NCBI RefSeq assembly: GCF_018691265.1
Contig: NW_024881313.1
Coordinates: 36,139,518 to 36,203,517 of the forward strand
Direction: 5' to 3'
Origin: Tyto alba
Taxonomy: Eukaryota > Chordata > Aves > Strigiformes > Tytonidae
DNA length: 64,000 nt
Shown here: positions 49,275 through 61,400 of the stretch, one piece after another
Position numbering within the stretch: the stretch's first letter is position 1
Layout of the letters: the number at the start of each line of letters is the position of its first letter
Made by a program: the position numbers and the translations under genes
The notes under the pieces: model-generated
What the model was told of the DNA's origin: nothing
What the model saw: the letters and a program-made list of their open reading frames with translations, nothing else
Database searches by the model: none

Positions 49275-49724
49275 CTGAAAGCAGAAGAATAATGTCCTGA
49301 CCACAATGCAGGACTGACACCCCAACGTCTGCACGGAGGGAGTGAAATGGCAGTTTTGTCTTTTGAGTTGTTGTCTGAAAACTTTGTTCAGTTTGCAGTT
49401 CTGCCACTGACTTCCCAAACGGCTTCCCAAAGTCAGGTTGGATGACTTTTTTGCAACTCCACAATGTGAGAATCAAAATCTTCCTCCTTCCCAGTATATG
49501 ACTGTTACAGGCGTCTCCAACCTACTGAGATAAATCATTTTACAGAAGTTTGACAAGTTTTGTTTAAAAGACTTTGATCAGCTGGTGACTTAGCACACCA
49601 ATGACAAACCCAGAAACTGATCTCAAATGTCAACTTCTACATCAGCTGTCCCAGCTGTTCATCAGCCCTTCTTTTACTATGCCCAGGGCTCCTTTTCCTG
49701 CAGTATCTTAATGTCTCATTTGAG

Positions 49725-49825
49725 CAACCACAGAAGGCAAGTGACTTGCTGAAAATCTCAGGCAGGGTAGGAAAGCTAGGGAATCAAACCCAGCTCTGGC
49801 ATTTCAACCCACTGGGCTCCTTTCA
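49725..49825 (+). repeat. MIR-like SINE fragment
   Basis: The pattern 'aggcaagtgacttgctgaaaatctc...gggaatcaaacccagctctggc...' resembles the MIR 3' half (gtgacttgcccaaggtcac...gatttgaacccaggtct). Strongly diverged. Confidence 0.5.
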
Positions 49826-50219
49826 TTTGTTCCAAATCAGTGCTGTGAGAGACAGGAAAGAGCTTGTAGACTCCAACCCCATCGTGAAGGTTGATAAGGA
49901 ACAACTTTTGCCTCTGTTTTCCTAGAAATGTATTTTACTGCAATTTTCCACTAGGGTTCGTGGAAACATTTGCTGTTTTAATGAATTTTGGAAAACAGGA
50001 AGGAAGGGACTGAAGAGCTTTCCCTTAATTGTTGACCAGCTCTAACACTTAGAAATGGCCAGTATGAGATATGAATGGCTGCAATCTGAACCGGTCTGAT
50101 TTTGATTATCTGACAGAGAAACACTTCGGGGCACACAGATCAGGACTGTCTGCTCTGGGCAAACGGCCAGCTTGGAAAAAGGCGAGTGGAAGCCATAGAT
50201 AACTAACTTCTGCAATGCC

Positions 50220-50325
50220 AGCAGTCCTGGGATCCCAAAGTGCCACCAGGTGGAGCCGTCCCTGCAACCACTGAAGGACAAAGCCTGTTGAAAATAAGAA
50301 ATCCTGATCTCTAACGGCCTCAGAA
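50220..50325 (-). pseudogene. CRY-DASH: Possible decayed CRY-DASH central exon
   Basis: In the frame open across this interval, SEAVRDQDFLFSTGFVLQ...GRLHLVALWDPRTA lines up with few identities to TEPL-D-RSAF...ARL-HYFWDT of Xenopus DASH. It lies between the flanking exons, where a missing exon must have been. Splice sites are not convincing and similarity is low, so this may be chance. An even weaker match to the following segment (MIGVDFSTKF) occurs near 49400-49450. Confidence 0.3.
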
Positions 50326-50519
50326 AATTGTTTCACACTGCAATCCTGTCGGGAAAACACTCCAGATGTTCTCAGCATTAGGCTGAACTGGGTTCTGCTG
50401 CTGCAGGTTCAGTCCGGAATTAACTCTGCCCCTTCCAGCACCAGAGATTAAAACCCCTAATTAGAAGTCATCATATTCACCCAAACAAGAGATCCTTTTG
50501 CAATAGGAATAACCAAAAG

Positions 50520-50610
50520 TGTCTCTTCACCTCACAGAAAAGTGGAATGGCAGTGAAGTGAGGTGACTTGCCCCACACTATTCAGAAAACCAGGACTGGA
50601 TCAAGCTCTG
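50520..50610 (+). repeat. MIR-like SINE fragment
   Basis: 'acctcacagaaaagtgg...cagtgaagtgaggtgacttgccccacac' resembles the MIR core preceding the gtgacttgccc box. It is short and diverged. Confidence 0.45.
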
Positions 50611-51720
50611 CTACAGCCCTATCAATATGCTGAAGCTTCTTCCCCGGCTGCTCTTAACCACCCGTTACACAGAACAGCACAAAGCTGAAGCAGTGTGTCT
50701 CTCCAGTGCCCTGTCCACATCCCTGCTCCCAGCACACAGGGCTCTTGGCACAGTACTGCTACACTTTGGCAATTCCTAATTGCAGGGATGTTCCCAGGGA
50801 AACACTGCCTGGAAGAACAAGAAAGAGCAGCTCAGAAGCTGATGTACCCCAACAAAAAGGGCAAAAGCAATCACTCCTAGACCCCTACCCATGCCCAGCG
50901 AGCACTCAGCAGGTACCATCAGTTTGGGATGGGAGCAGAAAAGCAGCTTCCAGTCTCACAGCAAAAATCTTTACCATGGTGCAAATTTAGTTGAGTAATG
51001 CATTCCCACCAGTCCATTATGAGCCTCCTGGTAAGAGACCAGGTTTTGTGCAAGCAAAAGAACAAAAAAGTTTTAATATTTTACGTGCAATCTGCTAAAT
51101 ACATTTTCTTTCGTACTGGAGCCAGGGCAATCTGGCAGGGCTGGGCTCCCCCTCATGGCTGCCTGCAAGGATTACAGAGCTGCCCAATTAGCGTCTCCAG
51201 TGCACAGGAATTAATTAATTAGTCCAGCAGTTTCCATTACAGCTCGGGGATGCATGTCACAAGCTACGCTTCCCACTTCAGCCGGTAGCACATTTCCTTC
51301 TACAAGCGCTGTGAGCCTGGCTGTGCTGCTCCCTGCCCGTACCCGCCTGACTCTGGATCAATGATCCACTTATAAGCACCCGTGGGACCAGCAGCTGGGT
51401 CCCCTGTCCAGGTGGCTGCTTGCTTGGTTGGAGAATCAGTGCCTGCCAGCATCCAGCACTCAGCTGCAGGAATGCTGTTATTTCTGGTCCATCCACATTT
51501 ACAGCAGGGTGCAGGTTTTCCACTTTCTGAGCACTCCATTGACCATGCAGAGGACATAGGGAAGCCTGATCTCTCCCTGATCCCCTTCGCTGCACGGGCT
51601 ACAATTGCTAAAGGGCTGTTCTAGCTCACCAGGGAAGACAATATTTGCGTAACAAAAATGAAGGAAGAGGTTTTCCAGCACCGATTGTATTAATGCTTGA
51701 CCAAGAGTAGAAACTATGCA

Positions 51721-52305
51721 TGCTTGCACCAGTTGGGATAGAGTTAATTTTCTTCACAGTAGCTTGTGTGATGCTATGTTTTGGATTTGTGATGAAAACA
51801 GTGTTGATAACGCACCAATGTTTTCATTATTGCTGAGCAGTGCTTCCACAGCCTCAAGGCCTTTTCTGCTCCTCACACTGCCCTACCAGCGTGTGGGCTG
51901 GGGGTGCACAAGGAGCTGGGAGGGAACACAGCCAGGACAGCTGACCCCAACAGACAGAAGGAATATTCCACACCCTATGGCCTCATGTGCTCAGCTGGGG
52001 GAAGAAGGAGGAAGCGGGGGATGCTTGGAGTGATAACGTTTTGTCTTCCCAAGTAAAGGTTAAGCGTGTTGGAGCCCTGCTTTCCTGGGGATGGCTCAAC
52101 ATCTGCCTGCTGATGGGGAGTAGTAAATTAATTCCTTGTTTTGCTTTGCTTGTGTGCGCGGCTGTTGCTTTACCTATTAAACTGTCTTTATCTCAACCCG
52201 AGTTGTCTCACTTTTGCCCTGCCGATTCTCTACCCCGTCCCACTGGCAGGGAGTGAGGAAGCAGCTGTGTGGGACTGAGCTGCCTCGTGGGGTTAAACCA
52301 TGATA
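51721..52305 (+). mobile_element. Avian ERV solo LTR (TGTCCTGG type), degraded
   Basis: Contains 'agttgggatagagttaat', 'gggggtgcacaaggagctggg', 'ggacagctgaccccaac', and the ATTAAA-bearing 'cctattaaactgtctttatc', and ends 'ggggttaaaccatgata'. I recognise these as the widespread avian LTR whose intact ends are TGTCCTGGTTT and AAACCACGACA. Both ends are mutated and no target duplication is visible, so it is old. It lies in an intron of the cryptochrome remnant, antisense to it. Confidence 0.85.
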
Positions 52306-53584
52306 GTGGTCCCCAACACTGAGGGAATGCAGGAACTTCTGTAGCACAGCTGAAGGAATCCCCTGGGAGCTGTCCCAGTGAAGGCACTGGGCACAGCACA
52401 CTTCTTAACCCATCTCTGCTGGAGAGATGCTACCCCCTTTATCCACAAAGCTGTGTAGGGTCTGATGCTGTTGGAAAACAGCACAGATGTCTTCATCTAA
52501 ATTCACACAAGGTAAATTTAAGGCAGTTCCTCAAACGAGACCAGGAAAAAGTTCAAAAACGGTCAGGATGCACAGACAAAATGCAGTCAGCAGCAGCTTC
52601 ACCCCACCAAAGCGAAGGAGCAAGAAGTAGCTGTAATTATTGGCTGCAAGTTTTTAAACGAGACTACTAGGAACCTCCTGCTATTTTTAACTGTGGGCAG
52701 CAGCTTGGGTCAGTTTTCCTCACCCCAACTGCAACTGGAGCCCTTCAGGCCACTTTTCACTCCTCCACAATGGAGGAACTACATTGCCGATGACATGGGA
52801 CAGGAGAGTAGAAAGGGCAAATCAAGGTAAAGGAGCTAAAGAATCGTTCCAATTCCCAAAAGTTGATTGGAAAAAAGACTGATGGGATGGCCACTAAACT
52901 AGGTTCCTAAGTATTTGGGTTACATTACCAGTTCCTGGATGACTTCTTTTTGATTTAGTTTGTCTCTCTGAAAAACTGAAATAATGCTAATTCCCTCCTT
53001 TGTAAAGTGTTATACAGGAGCTAAGAAAATATTATTAGGAAGTGAAATTGCAGCCTCACCCACTTGCACAGCCGTATGTACAAGGGGGAGGATGTAGACA
53101 AGGAAATGTAAGAGTTGCTGTATCCCAAAAATAATACTGGAGTCTCATTAAAGCCTGGGTCTCTCCACCACTGCAGGGGACAGCTGTTCACAGACCATTC
53201 ACAGGATCTGCTGCAAAAAACACCATCACTTTCTTACCCTCTTGGAAAGTATCTCAAGGGTAAGTAGCTTAAAATCTAGGGATGTTCAGCAGCGAGGATA
53301 TCTGTTTTTGGGACATAAAAGACTGTGCCCTGGTCTTCCTTTAAAAAAAAGGGCCACATCAAACATATTCAAAATTACGGACTGAGAGGATGTTTTCTAC
53401 CCAGGTGCAGGGCAGCTCCTTCACACGGAATTTACCTTCATTTGCTGTATGAGTGAACAGGGGCTTAGTTACAGTTTGAAGAGCAACCACAGTCTTTGGG
53501 AGGCCTCCATGTTTTGATTCTCTCAGCAAGAGTCATCTCTAATCAGGATTTCATGGGAGCAACTGCCAAATTAAGTTTTCTTAC

Positions 53585-53733
53585 CTTTCTGTCCCAAATC
53601 CTGCACTGTAGGGATACACCCTTCTTCCACCCCTGGAGCCAGAGGCTTTAGCTGATCTGCCATCTGCAGTGTTGGCCAGACCTCCGCCTCAGATTCCACC
53701 GCTTTTTGGAAATGGGTGTAGACATTGAACAAC
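53585..53733 (-). pseudogene. CRY-DASH: CRY-DASH remnant exon (FNVYTHFQKAVE)
   Basis: 149 bases with no stop. Encodes LFNVYTHFQKAVESEAEV, then MADQLKPLAPGVEEGCIPT and ends LGQK. It matches the GLPDVYTQFRKAVE...GLEEGPIPTFDSLGQ segment of amphibian DASH. Acceptor CTGCAG and donor GTAAG are intact, and the phase fits the preceding exon. Confidence 0.9.
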
Positions 53734-54586
53734 CTGCAGAGATTACAGCACAGTCAGATCTTTGCAGGACAGCTACCCTGGCCCCTCCACACAGCACCAC
53801 ACAGCTCCCGCAGATGGAGGGTTAGCTTTCCAGGCTGCATATTTGTGATGCATGCTTGTATATTGCCTGGCACAACAGATGTAGATGCCCCTGGGGCTAA
53901 ACAGCAATGAGAAGTTCAATCCTTCACCCCGTTTCTTTCTGCTCTCATGCAAATGGAATCTTTCCAATTTAAGGGGGCAATCCAGGATGGTCAGATTTAT
54001 CTCATCTAACTTCTGATTACCCACAAAACTGACTTCCACGTAAAAATTTGCAACCTCCTGTTGCCTTTTCAGTTAACGGAGGGAAATGGGCATTTTTATG
54101 GCCTGACTCTTCTGCCCTATTTTATACATTTTCTATAGGATACCATGAATCACTCAACTACATCAGCTACACCGCAAATGACTACTGAGGGAGCCATGAA
54201 GAGTCCACATGCAAGGGGCTACTGTCATTTAGCCAGATGGGGTAATGAAGCAATCCAGTCCAGTGTCACAAGGACCCTGGGCACTGCAGACTGGCTATCC
54301 AAACTGTCCTGGTAGAAGGGCAAAGAGAAATCAGTCCCTCAATAAATGGTCAAACAAACCCCTCGGCTTTATACATATTGAACCGTAAATCCTACTAGTA
54401 CAGAGGGATGAATGTGCTCCTTCCCCTTGATGTGTATGAGCATGACAGCACTGTTCCATAAATGCAGACGGACTGATGGGTCCCTTCCCTGTGGGACTGG
54501 ATGACTAAAACCCTTCCTGAGCCATTTACTGGATTGAGAAACAAAGGGGACAGTGGTGGAAGGAGTGATACCATGGAGCAGCCCAC

Positions 54587-54717
54587 CTGGCAATAGGCCT
54601 GAAGGGTAAGTCGTGCCGGTGATACAGCGTGGATGCCCAGAACATGTGAATCTCCACCCCATGCTGCCTACACACCTGGCACAGCCTCTTCTCCACATCC
54701 TGCTCCTCCTGCGTGGC
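54587..54717 (-). pseudogene. CRY-DASH: CRY-DASH remnant exon (STLYHRHDLPF)
   Basis: 131 bases with no stop. Encodes ATQEEQDVEKRLCQVCRQHG, then VEIHMFWASTLYHRHDLPFR. It matches FWGSTLYHRDDLPF of the antenna/linker region. Acceptor CTCTAG and donor GTGGGC. Confidence 0.94.
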
Positions 54718-55980
54718 CTAGAGCAAACAAAATGCAGTGAGGCCATGGCTGCATGGCCTCAGCTCCCACACGCACACAGACTCTGGTTCCTGGTCTTGTC
54801 CTCCTCCTTCATCTCCACATTTAGCGTCATCCCTTTAAAGAGAGGTGCACACAGACAATCTCTAAGTATTTCCCTCTTTCAAACCCAACAAGTGTTTTCA
54901 CTCTCCATTAGTAGTGCCAATGCCAGAATAAGGGACTCCTTGACGTAGGACATTGCAGGTAAAAGATAAAAGTTTGCATGGACTGGCAAGGTGACTGGAC
55001 AAATATATGTAAAAGAAATCCACTGAGGGTCACTGAATATCAGGATAGCATTCCTATTTCAAGAAGTCCTTGAGCCACAAATTCTTGGAGGCTCAGAAAG
55101 TATTCGGGGGAAGTAACTTTACAGATTTGTTTTGCTCCCATGGTCTTCTCTGGGCATCTGCTATTGGTCACTGCCAGGAAAAAGGTTATAGAGTTAGATG
55201 AAGCCTTTTGTCTGATCCTCTGTGGTTGTTCTTAGTGCTGCATGGAACAAGGCACTATGGCATGTGTCGGCTGGCAAGTTACAAGGGTCTTAGGCCTGAC
55301 AGCAGGAATACCTGCAGTGCAGGTCACAGAGTGATTCCTGCATTAGACAGCCTGCAGCCCAGATTCTAATACTGAGTGCATCTATGCACATCTATACATA
55401 TCTCTGTGTATACACAAAGCCTCCAGACCCAGTGGTTTGGATCCAGATCCCTCCATTGACTTCAGGAGGCTCTGGATAAAACCAGTTAGCTCAGTCAAGA
55501 GAGGTCAGTGACATGCCAACCCCATCGGCACAGACTCTTACGTTCTTTAACACACTGGTGGGCAACTGCCTAAATATGAGTGCTGTCAACTCACCATGGG
55601 CCTTCTCTACACTCAGTACGATATGTCCCCTGGCAGCAAGCTCCCTGTGCAAGGAAGGTGCCAGGAAAAGGCAGCTTGGTGCAAACAGAAAGAGAAATGC
55701 ACTCAGCTGACCTAAAATGTCAGTTGCTGGAAAGTCTCTTCCTCAAGACACAGCACTTGCAAGTGATCAATCACAAATAGCTGCTGTCATCCAGCAAGGA
55801 CTCCCACCCAGACACCTACACCATCCCTGTCCCAGGAGCTAGCCAGCTTCCCCAGGGTTAACAATACCATAGACAAGAAAGGCTCTGAACACACAGGATC
55901 TGCATCACCACTTGGTTGTGGAAGAAACCTCCACAACCTGATTTTATCTTTTAACAGTGTCACTCAAATATTTCCCTCAC

Positions 55981-56082
55981 CTCTTCATGGAAAGCCACAG
56001 CACTGACAGACCCCAACTGAGTAATCAGATCACAGACCACATCTTCCTGCTTCCCCTTCCTCACAACATGCAACAGAAAATA
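55981..56082 (-). pseudogene. CRY-DASH: CRY-DASH remnant exon (GKQEDVVCDLI)
   Basis: 102 bases with no stop. Encodes VVRKGKQEDVVCDLITQLGS, then VSAVAFHEE. It matches LLVRQGKPEDVVCELIKQLGSVSTVAFHEE of the N-terminal alpha/beta domain. The donor GTGAGG is clear; the acceptor position is approximate. Confidence 0.92.
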
Positions 56083-57426
56083 CTGGCTTGAATTAGGTTT
56101 GATGTTATTTATGTGTACAGGAGGCCCTAGTCCTGGCCCAGACACCCATGTGCTAGTTCTCTATGGCGCATGGACAGTATGTGGAGGCAGACAGACAGGA
56201 TTTGACTAGCCTACATTTTTTAGGACCCACTGAACACAGTTTGCAAGCCTCTGGGGCTGAATTAGTGTCAAACACATTTCTACCGCCTCAGATGCCTTAG
56301 AAAGGGTGACTGGGCAGAAAGCCAGGCTGTTACCTAAAAGTAAATCTGTCAGATCGGTTAACCCTCACACACTAAGGCTGAGATTCAAGAACTGATTCTT
56401 CCAAGAACTGATTCCACTCTCAATCCCCTTCACAGGTAGTGGTGGTCTGTGGGCAGACCCCCCTCCACTTTCATGTGGAAGTAGGAATTCTTTCCTCTGA
56501 ACTCTCCGTGTCTGTAAGAGAGTCAACAAAACTTCCCTCCCACCTTGCAACCTCATCAACTGCCCAGCAGTGTACTCAGGGCACTAGACCAAAAGAGAAG
56601 CTGTGGTGAGAAAGTTGGTCAGAGGTGGGTGCACAGTTCTGTGAGGAGCCTCATATGTGACTCTGTCCCTTTCCATCTGCCCTTCTCTCACACACACACA
56701 CTACCACATCATCTCAGAGAGGCCTGTGCTGGAGAAGAATTTCTTGAAGGGGTAATACAATGCTTTTGCCAGAATAATTTAAAGCATAACTGAAAAGTTT
56801 ATTCAAAGATGGCCTGGGTTTGAAGAGGGTGGGGAGCAAGGGGTGCTGCTGAGAGAGTTGTTCCCTTTACTCCCCACAGGAAAGCGGAGATCAAACTGCC
56901 CACAGGGAACACCACAGATTGGACGTGGAGATTTCTGTCTACCACTGCAAGATACTTCCTGGTTGTCAAAATGGAGCCTAGGTCTTAGCACGGCTCTTCA
57001 CAACCACACGTCTCTCACTGCAGAAGACCAATCTCTTATCAGCCACTGACAATAGCACAGCAACGTCCAAGCAGCTCTGAATCTGTTCACTGCAGGGTGT
57101 GTGTGCAGATACCCAAAGATCAGTTCTTTCAGACTCCTGTAACGTTCACCATCTGCACGGTCCACACTGCACAGCAAACCCAGAACCATTCCTCTTGATT
57201 TTACTACCACTGTTACACTGCTCTGGGAGAAGATAGGCCGGCTGACGCATCTTCTGCTAAGCAAAGCCAGATGTCATCTGGTAACTGGATTCTTCAGCAC
57301 ATAGACCTTCAGGCCCTGGTCCACCCCAGTTATGGTTTCTAAAGGCATAAATAATGAAGGAGGAATCCCTGAAGACCCCTTTCCCACAGTGCAGCCTACT
57401 AAAGAGATTGGGTTTAGTGAGACAAG

Positions 57427-58477
57427 TGTCCTGGGTTGAGTGAGTGGTGGAGTTTTTTGGTGGCAGGGGAGGGGGCTAAAGGGGCGGCCCCCTGTGAGAA
57501 GCTTCTCGAAGCTCCCCCAGCACCAAGTCAGCTCCACTTCTGCTCAAAAACTGAGCCAATCGGCTGCGCCTCTGCGATAACGTATTTAAGAAGGGACGTG
57601 GTGACGGGCAGTGGGACTGGTGAGGAGGAGTTGCTGCAGCTGCATGAACACCAAGGTCAGTGGAGGAACGGAGGAAGAAAGGAGGGGGGAGGTGTGCCAG
57701 AGCAGAGACCCCCCTGTATCCTGTGGTGAGACGGCAGGGCGGCCCCCCTCTGCCACCCATGGAGATCTACGGTGGAGCAAACATTGATTTATGGCCTGTG
57801 GCTTCCACCGGGATGATCAAGGTGCTGTGCCCGAAGAAGGCCGGGGTCTTGTGGGAAAAGGTAGACCCACTGCTGCAATTCAGCACTGGGAGGATTGCAG
57901 CATGCGGGGGTGTCCCACGACGGAGCAGCTCAGGAAGGGCTGCAGCTCTGGGAGGGAATCCAGTAGGAGAAAGATAGTGACCCATGATGGAGCAGTGTGA
58001 GGAACACTGCGGCCTGTGGGAAGGACTCACATCGGAGAAAGTTTGTGGAGGACTGTCTCCTGTGAGAGGGGGACCACAATGGAGCAGGGGGAAGAAGTTC
58101 CAGAAGCTCCCCCCACCAAAGATGGAAAAAGCAGCAGCGCTGACTGCACCCCCCCATTCCCTGCCCCTGCGCCACTGGGGGGAGGAGGTAGAGATATCGG
58201 GAGCAGAGCTGAGCCCGGGAAGAAGTGAGGGGTGGGGGGAAGGTGTTCTCAAGATGTGCCAAAGCTTCTCACTGTCCTACTCTGTTACATGTTGTTAGTG
58301 TCTGTAATAGATGTTCTTTTTTTCTTCCCCTAATGAGTCTGCCTTTTGCTCATGACCATAAAGAGGGATTTTTTTTTCCCCATCCCCAAGCCTGGCTCTC
58401 TGTCCCTTTTTATTGCCGGAAGAAAAGGGAGAGTGGCTGTGTGGTGGTTGGCTGCGGACCAGGCTCAAACCACAACA
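57427..58477 (+). mobile_element. 1.05-kb solo LTR of the TGTCCTGG type
   Basis: Begins TGTCCTGGGTTGAGTG and ends GGCTCAAACCACAACA, the same terminal signature as the 51.7-kb LTR but a distinct, longer body. It has a CCAAT box (57556-57560) and a TATA-like GTATTTAAG (57582-57590). The flanks ACAAG (57422-57426) and ACAGG (58478-58482) could be a 5-bp target duplication with one change. No internal retroviral genes adjoin it. Open frames within it are artefacts. Confidence 0.82.
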
Positions 58478-61400
58478 ACAGGGCATGAGCAAACTTAACT
58501 CTCCAGTCTCACAAGCCAACTCCCAGGGAACACTCGCTAGGGACAAGGAGTTGGCTCATGCCCAAGGAAAACATTGTTGTTGGCTTGTAATGCATATGCC
58601 ATAGACGCCAACATCTCTCTTCATCTTATTAGAAATTAAGGGATTTTACAAATCCAGCTTAAAAATCTTCTCTGTTTGCCTTCGCCTTCATTTGGACAAT
58701 TACAAACAGTGCAGTTGACTGCTTTTGTTTGCAGTCAGGTTTCCCCCACGATGTCTTAGTTGACATAAAGCTGGTCCAAGTCTGGCCATAAGGACATCCT
58801 CTTGTAGCTTACTCGTAGCTGCTAGACAGCCACCCACTTGCATTGCAACTTCAGGAGGCCTTATTTAATGGGCGTGAAAAAGAGAGGTGTCCTACTGCCT
58901 GAAAAGGGTTTATTTCCCATTGGCAAGACAGGTTGGTTTCCACTAAACAGAAACTTCTGCAATGTAAAGAGAAGAGAGAAGATTTGAAACTCGTGATATG
59001 CCAGTAGTAAACAAAAGTAGGTTTAAAAGCAAGTGAGTCTCTGCCAATTTTCTACTTGTGTAGATAGAAAGGATGCAAGGTGTTCAACACTGCCATAGTG
59101 GCAAGAGCACCATGACAGACTCTGCACCAACACGGCTGTTAAAAGTGAGCAGCAAGAGCAGGCAGGAAAAACAGATGTCCATAAAGGACAAACAACTTGC
59201 TCAGGCCCAGAACCCAGACCTCCTTACACCCAGCACTGTGCCCTTTCTGTCACACAGCTGGAGGTCAGGTTTATTTCCTTTGCACTCTTGTAGGAGAGTA
59301 TAAATGCTGTTGCACACTCAAGCTAGTGCTTTCTAAAATAGTGCTGATTGCATCTACTCTGTAGTCTACCCTGACAACAAAGGGTCATAGTTTTCTACTT
59401 ACACAGCTGTTTCTCCTTCTAAGACTCTGCATGTACACCGGCTCAGTCCGTGCTTCTCTGAGACCTTATGAAATCATCCTCTGAAAATATGTGTAACGGG
59501 GGTGTTTAGGAAAAGTGGTGGTGAGGAGTACTTTGTTCCAAAATTAGAAACCAGGAGACCTGGCATTGTGAACTGCAGTCTCTCCAGTCTCCTTGCCTGG
59601 ATTTTCCATTCAGATTCACACAGCCAATGAGAACAAAAGCTTTGGCTTTTTTTTTTTCCACTGACACCTGTCTCTTTACTCCAAGACGGTGTTCCAGCTT
59701 TCCATTCTCCCTTTGGGAAGCAGAGAAGCTTTGCCAACAGGTGTGGCAATAACATCACTCTCTATGCCATCACGGAGAGTAAGACACTTTCCACTGTCAT
59801 TTTTGTTCTTTTAAGTATCCTCCAAGAAATGTCTTTCTTCCTTGAGCCCTAAAGTTGTTAGGTAATTCATGGGACATGGTGGGGGATCTGTGAACTTTGA
59901 AGAAGTTACACAGGGGACCTGTGATAAAAGAACTGGACAGCCATGGACTATCCAGACCTAAGGGAAACCCAGGGACCAGGCTAGACATTATCTAGCCATT
60001 GCGTCTTGCAATATGAACAGCAGCACGTGATCCCTTTGTTTCTCAGAGGCAACCTCACAGGATACCTGGTCTCGGACAGACTCCATGAGGGGGGTAAAGG
60101 GAGAGGAGGACAAGACACTTTCGCACTTCCCTTGTTATGCACGAGAATTTTGACATCATTATTTGATGTTTTACTGAGTCTCTCTCTGAGCCCTTTACAG
60201 AATCTTGAATCATGTCATCATTAGCTGTTTTCATAAAAGCATAAAACCTCCACAAGCAACATATAGTACAGCACTGATCAGAGACAGACTGTAGTGATTC
60301 TGTTACCAGTCCTGATGCGTCCAAGCACATGCTCTCATGTCTCTTTGACCATGACAGGTACAACCTCATATTCCTGGATTTGAGTAGCACGCTAAATCCT
60401 GTCCACCAGCATGAAAGACCTCTTTCTTTTCATGCACAACCGGTACTCTGCCTAGATCTATCTTTCAGCTTTTTGAAACATTAGTAACAGTGGCAACTTT
60501 TCTTTAATGCCAAGACCTCCCATTCCAGAGACCATGCTTTGATGTTTTGACTGCAAAAGGCTTGGCACTCTCTTTTGCAGTGGAAGCAGAAGGACACAGG
60601 CCTGCTCAAAGAGTTCAGTTCACTGCCTGCATAAATACAGCCACTCATCTTACTGGTCCCTGGTGTCATTTGTCATGCCTTCTGGTTTGGAGGGGTCTTG
60701 CCATCAGGTACTGTGCAGGGACCATCTGGCCTTGGTTCTGCTATGATCATTCTTGTAGGAAAACACACAGACCGATTGCTCTTTGTAGTTCAGCTTGTGA
60801 CCACTATTCATTAAATCTGTCATTTCCTCTTCTGCCTTTCAGCAGTATTTCCTCCATCAGGAACCTAATGACCCTCTGCGTGCTCTCATCCACCTACAAT
60901 TACTGGACCTGTCTGAGGTTTGCCAACTGGCTTAAATACTGTTTAGCACCTAGTGTCAGCTACTGCTTATGGCTGTCATACCGGTTTGCAACACACTCTC
61001 ACCTGACTTCTATTATGCCTTCAAAATAGTAGAAAAAATATCTACTCAGGTAAAGGATCAGACAAACTGCAAATGAAGTAGCTTGATATTAGTTAAGTAT
61101 ACTCATATCCTCGGCTGATGTAATTCAACATGGCTTCAGTGGAGCTAATCAAGGACTTGCCTCAACCCGCAGTTGAATAAAAATCTCAGTTCAAAAGCCT
61201 TTTAAAGCAAAAAAAAAAAAGAAATTGTGGCTTTGTGGTCACAACTAGACCTGAGAACATCATGTCTTTATTGTGTTCTGATCCATGCTTCTCCCTATGT
61301 TCTTGAAACAGATCATTTCAACCCTCTATCTACAGCAGAATATCTTCTGCTGTAAAATGGATGTAACATCACTTCCCTATCACACAGGGCATTTTGAGTG

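Larger units (their letters stand above)
37407..56082 (-). pseudogene. CRY-DASH: Cryptochrome DASH (photolyase/cryptochrome family) pseudogene, N-terminal exons not found
   Basis: DASH cryptochromes are FAD- and MTHF-binding flavoproteins that repair CPDs in single-stranded or looped DNA. They occur in bacteria, plants, fish and amphibians and are absent from placental mammals. Remnant exons in transcript order are 55981-56082, 54587-54717, 53585-53733, (50220-50325, weak), 49185-49274, 47117-47196, 45707-45766, 44456-44613, 40331-40456, 39157-39332 and 37407-37517. Most have AG/GT splice sites and follow the colinear order of the Xenopus protein from about residue 80 to the C-terminus. Defects are an in-frame TGA at 47160-47162, an in-frame TAG at 45726-45728, splice-phase breaks around 40331 and 39157, a decayed or missing central exon, and Trp to Arg in the FAD pocket. 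The first ~80 residues were not recognised up to 64 kb. Several exons remain well conserved, suggesting fairly recent loss. Confidence 0.88.

Noticed and set aside
57767..58252. 161-codon minus-strand frame
   Set aside because: It lies wholly inside the 57.4-kb LTR, antisense, and has no retroviral protein motif.
60547..61029. 160-codon plus-strand frame near the right edge
   Set aside because: No recognisable domain or start context, and no splice or promoter evidence.
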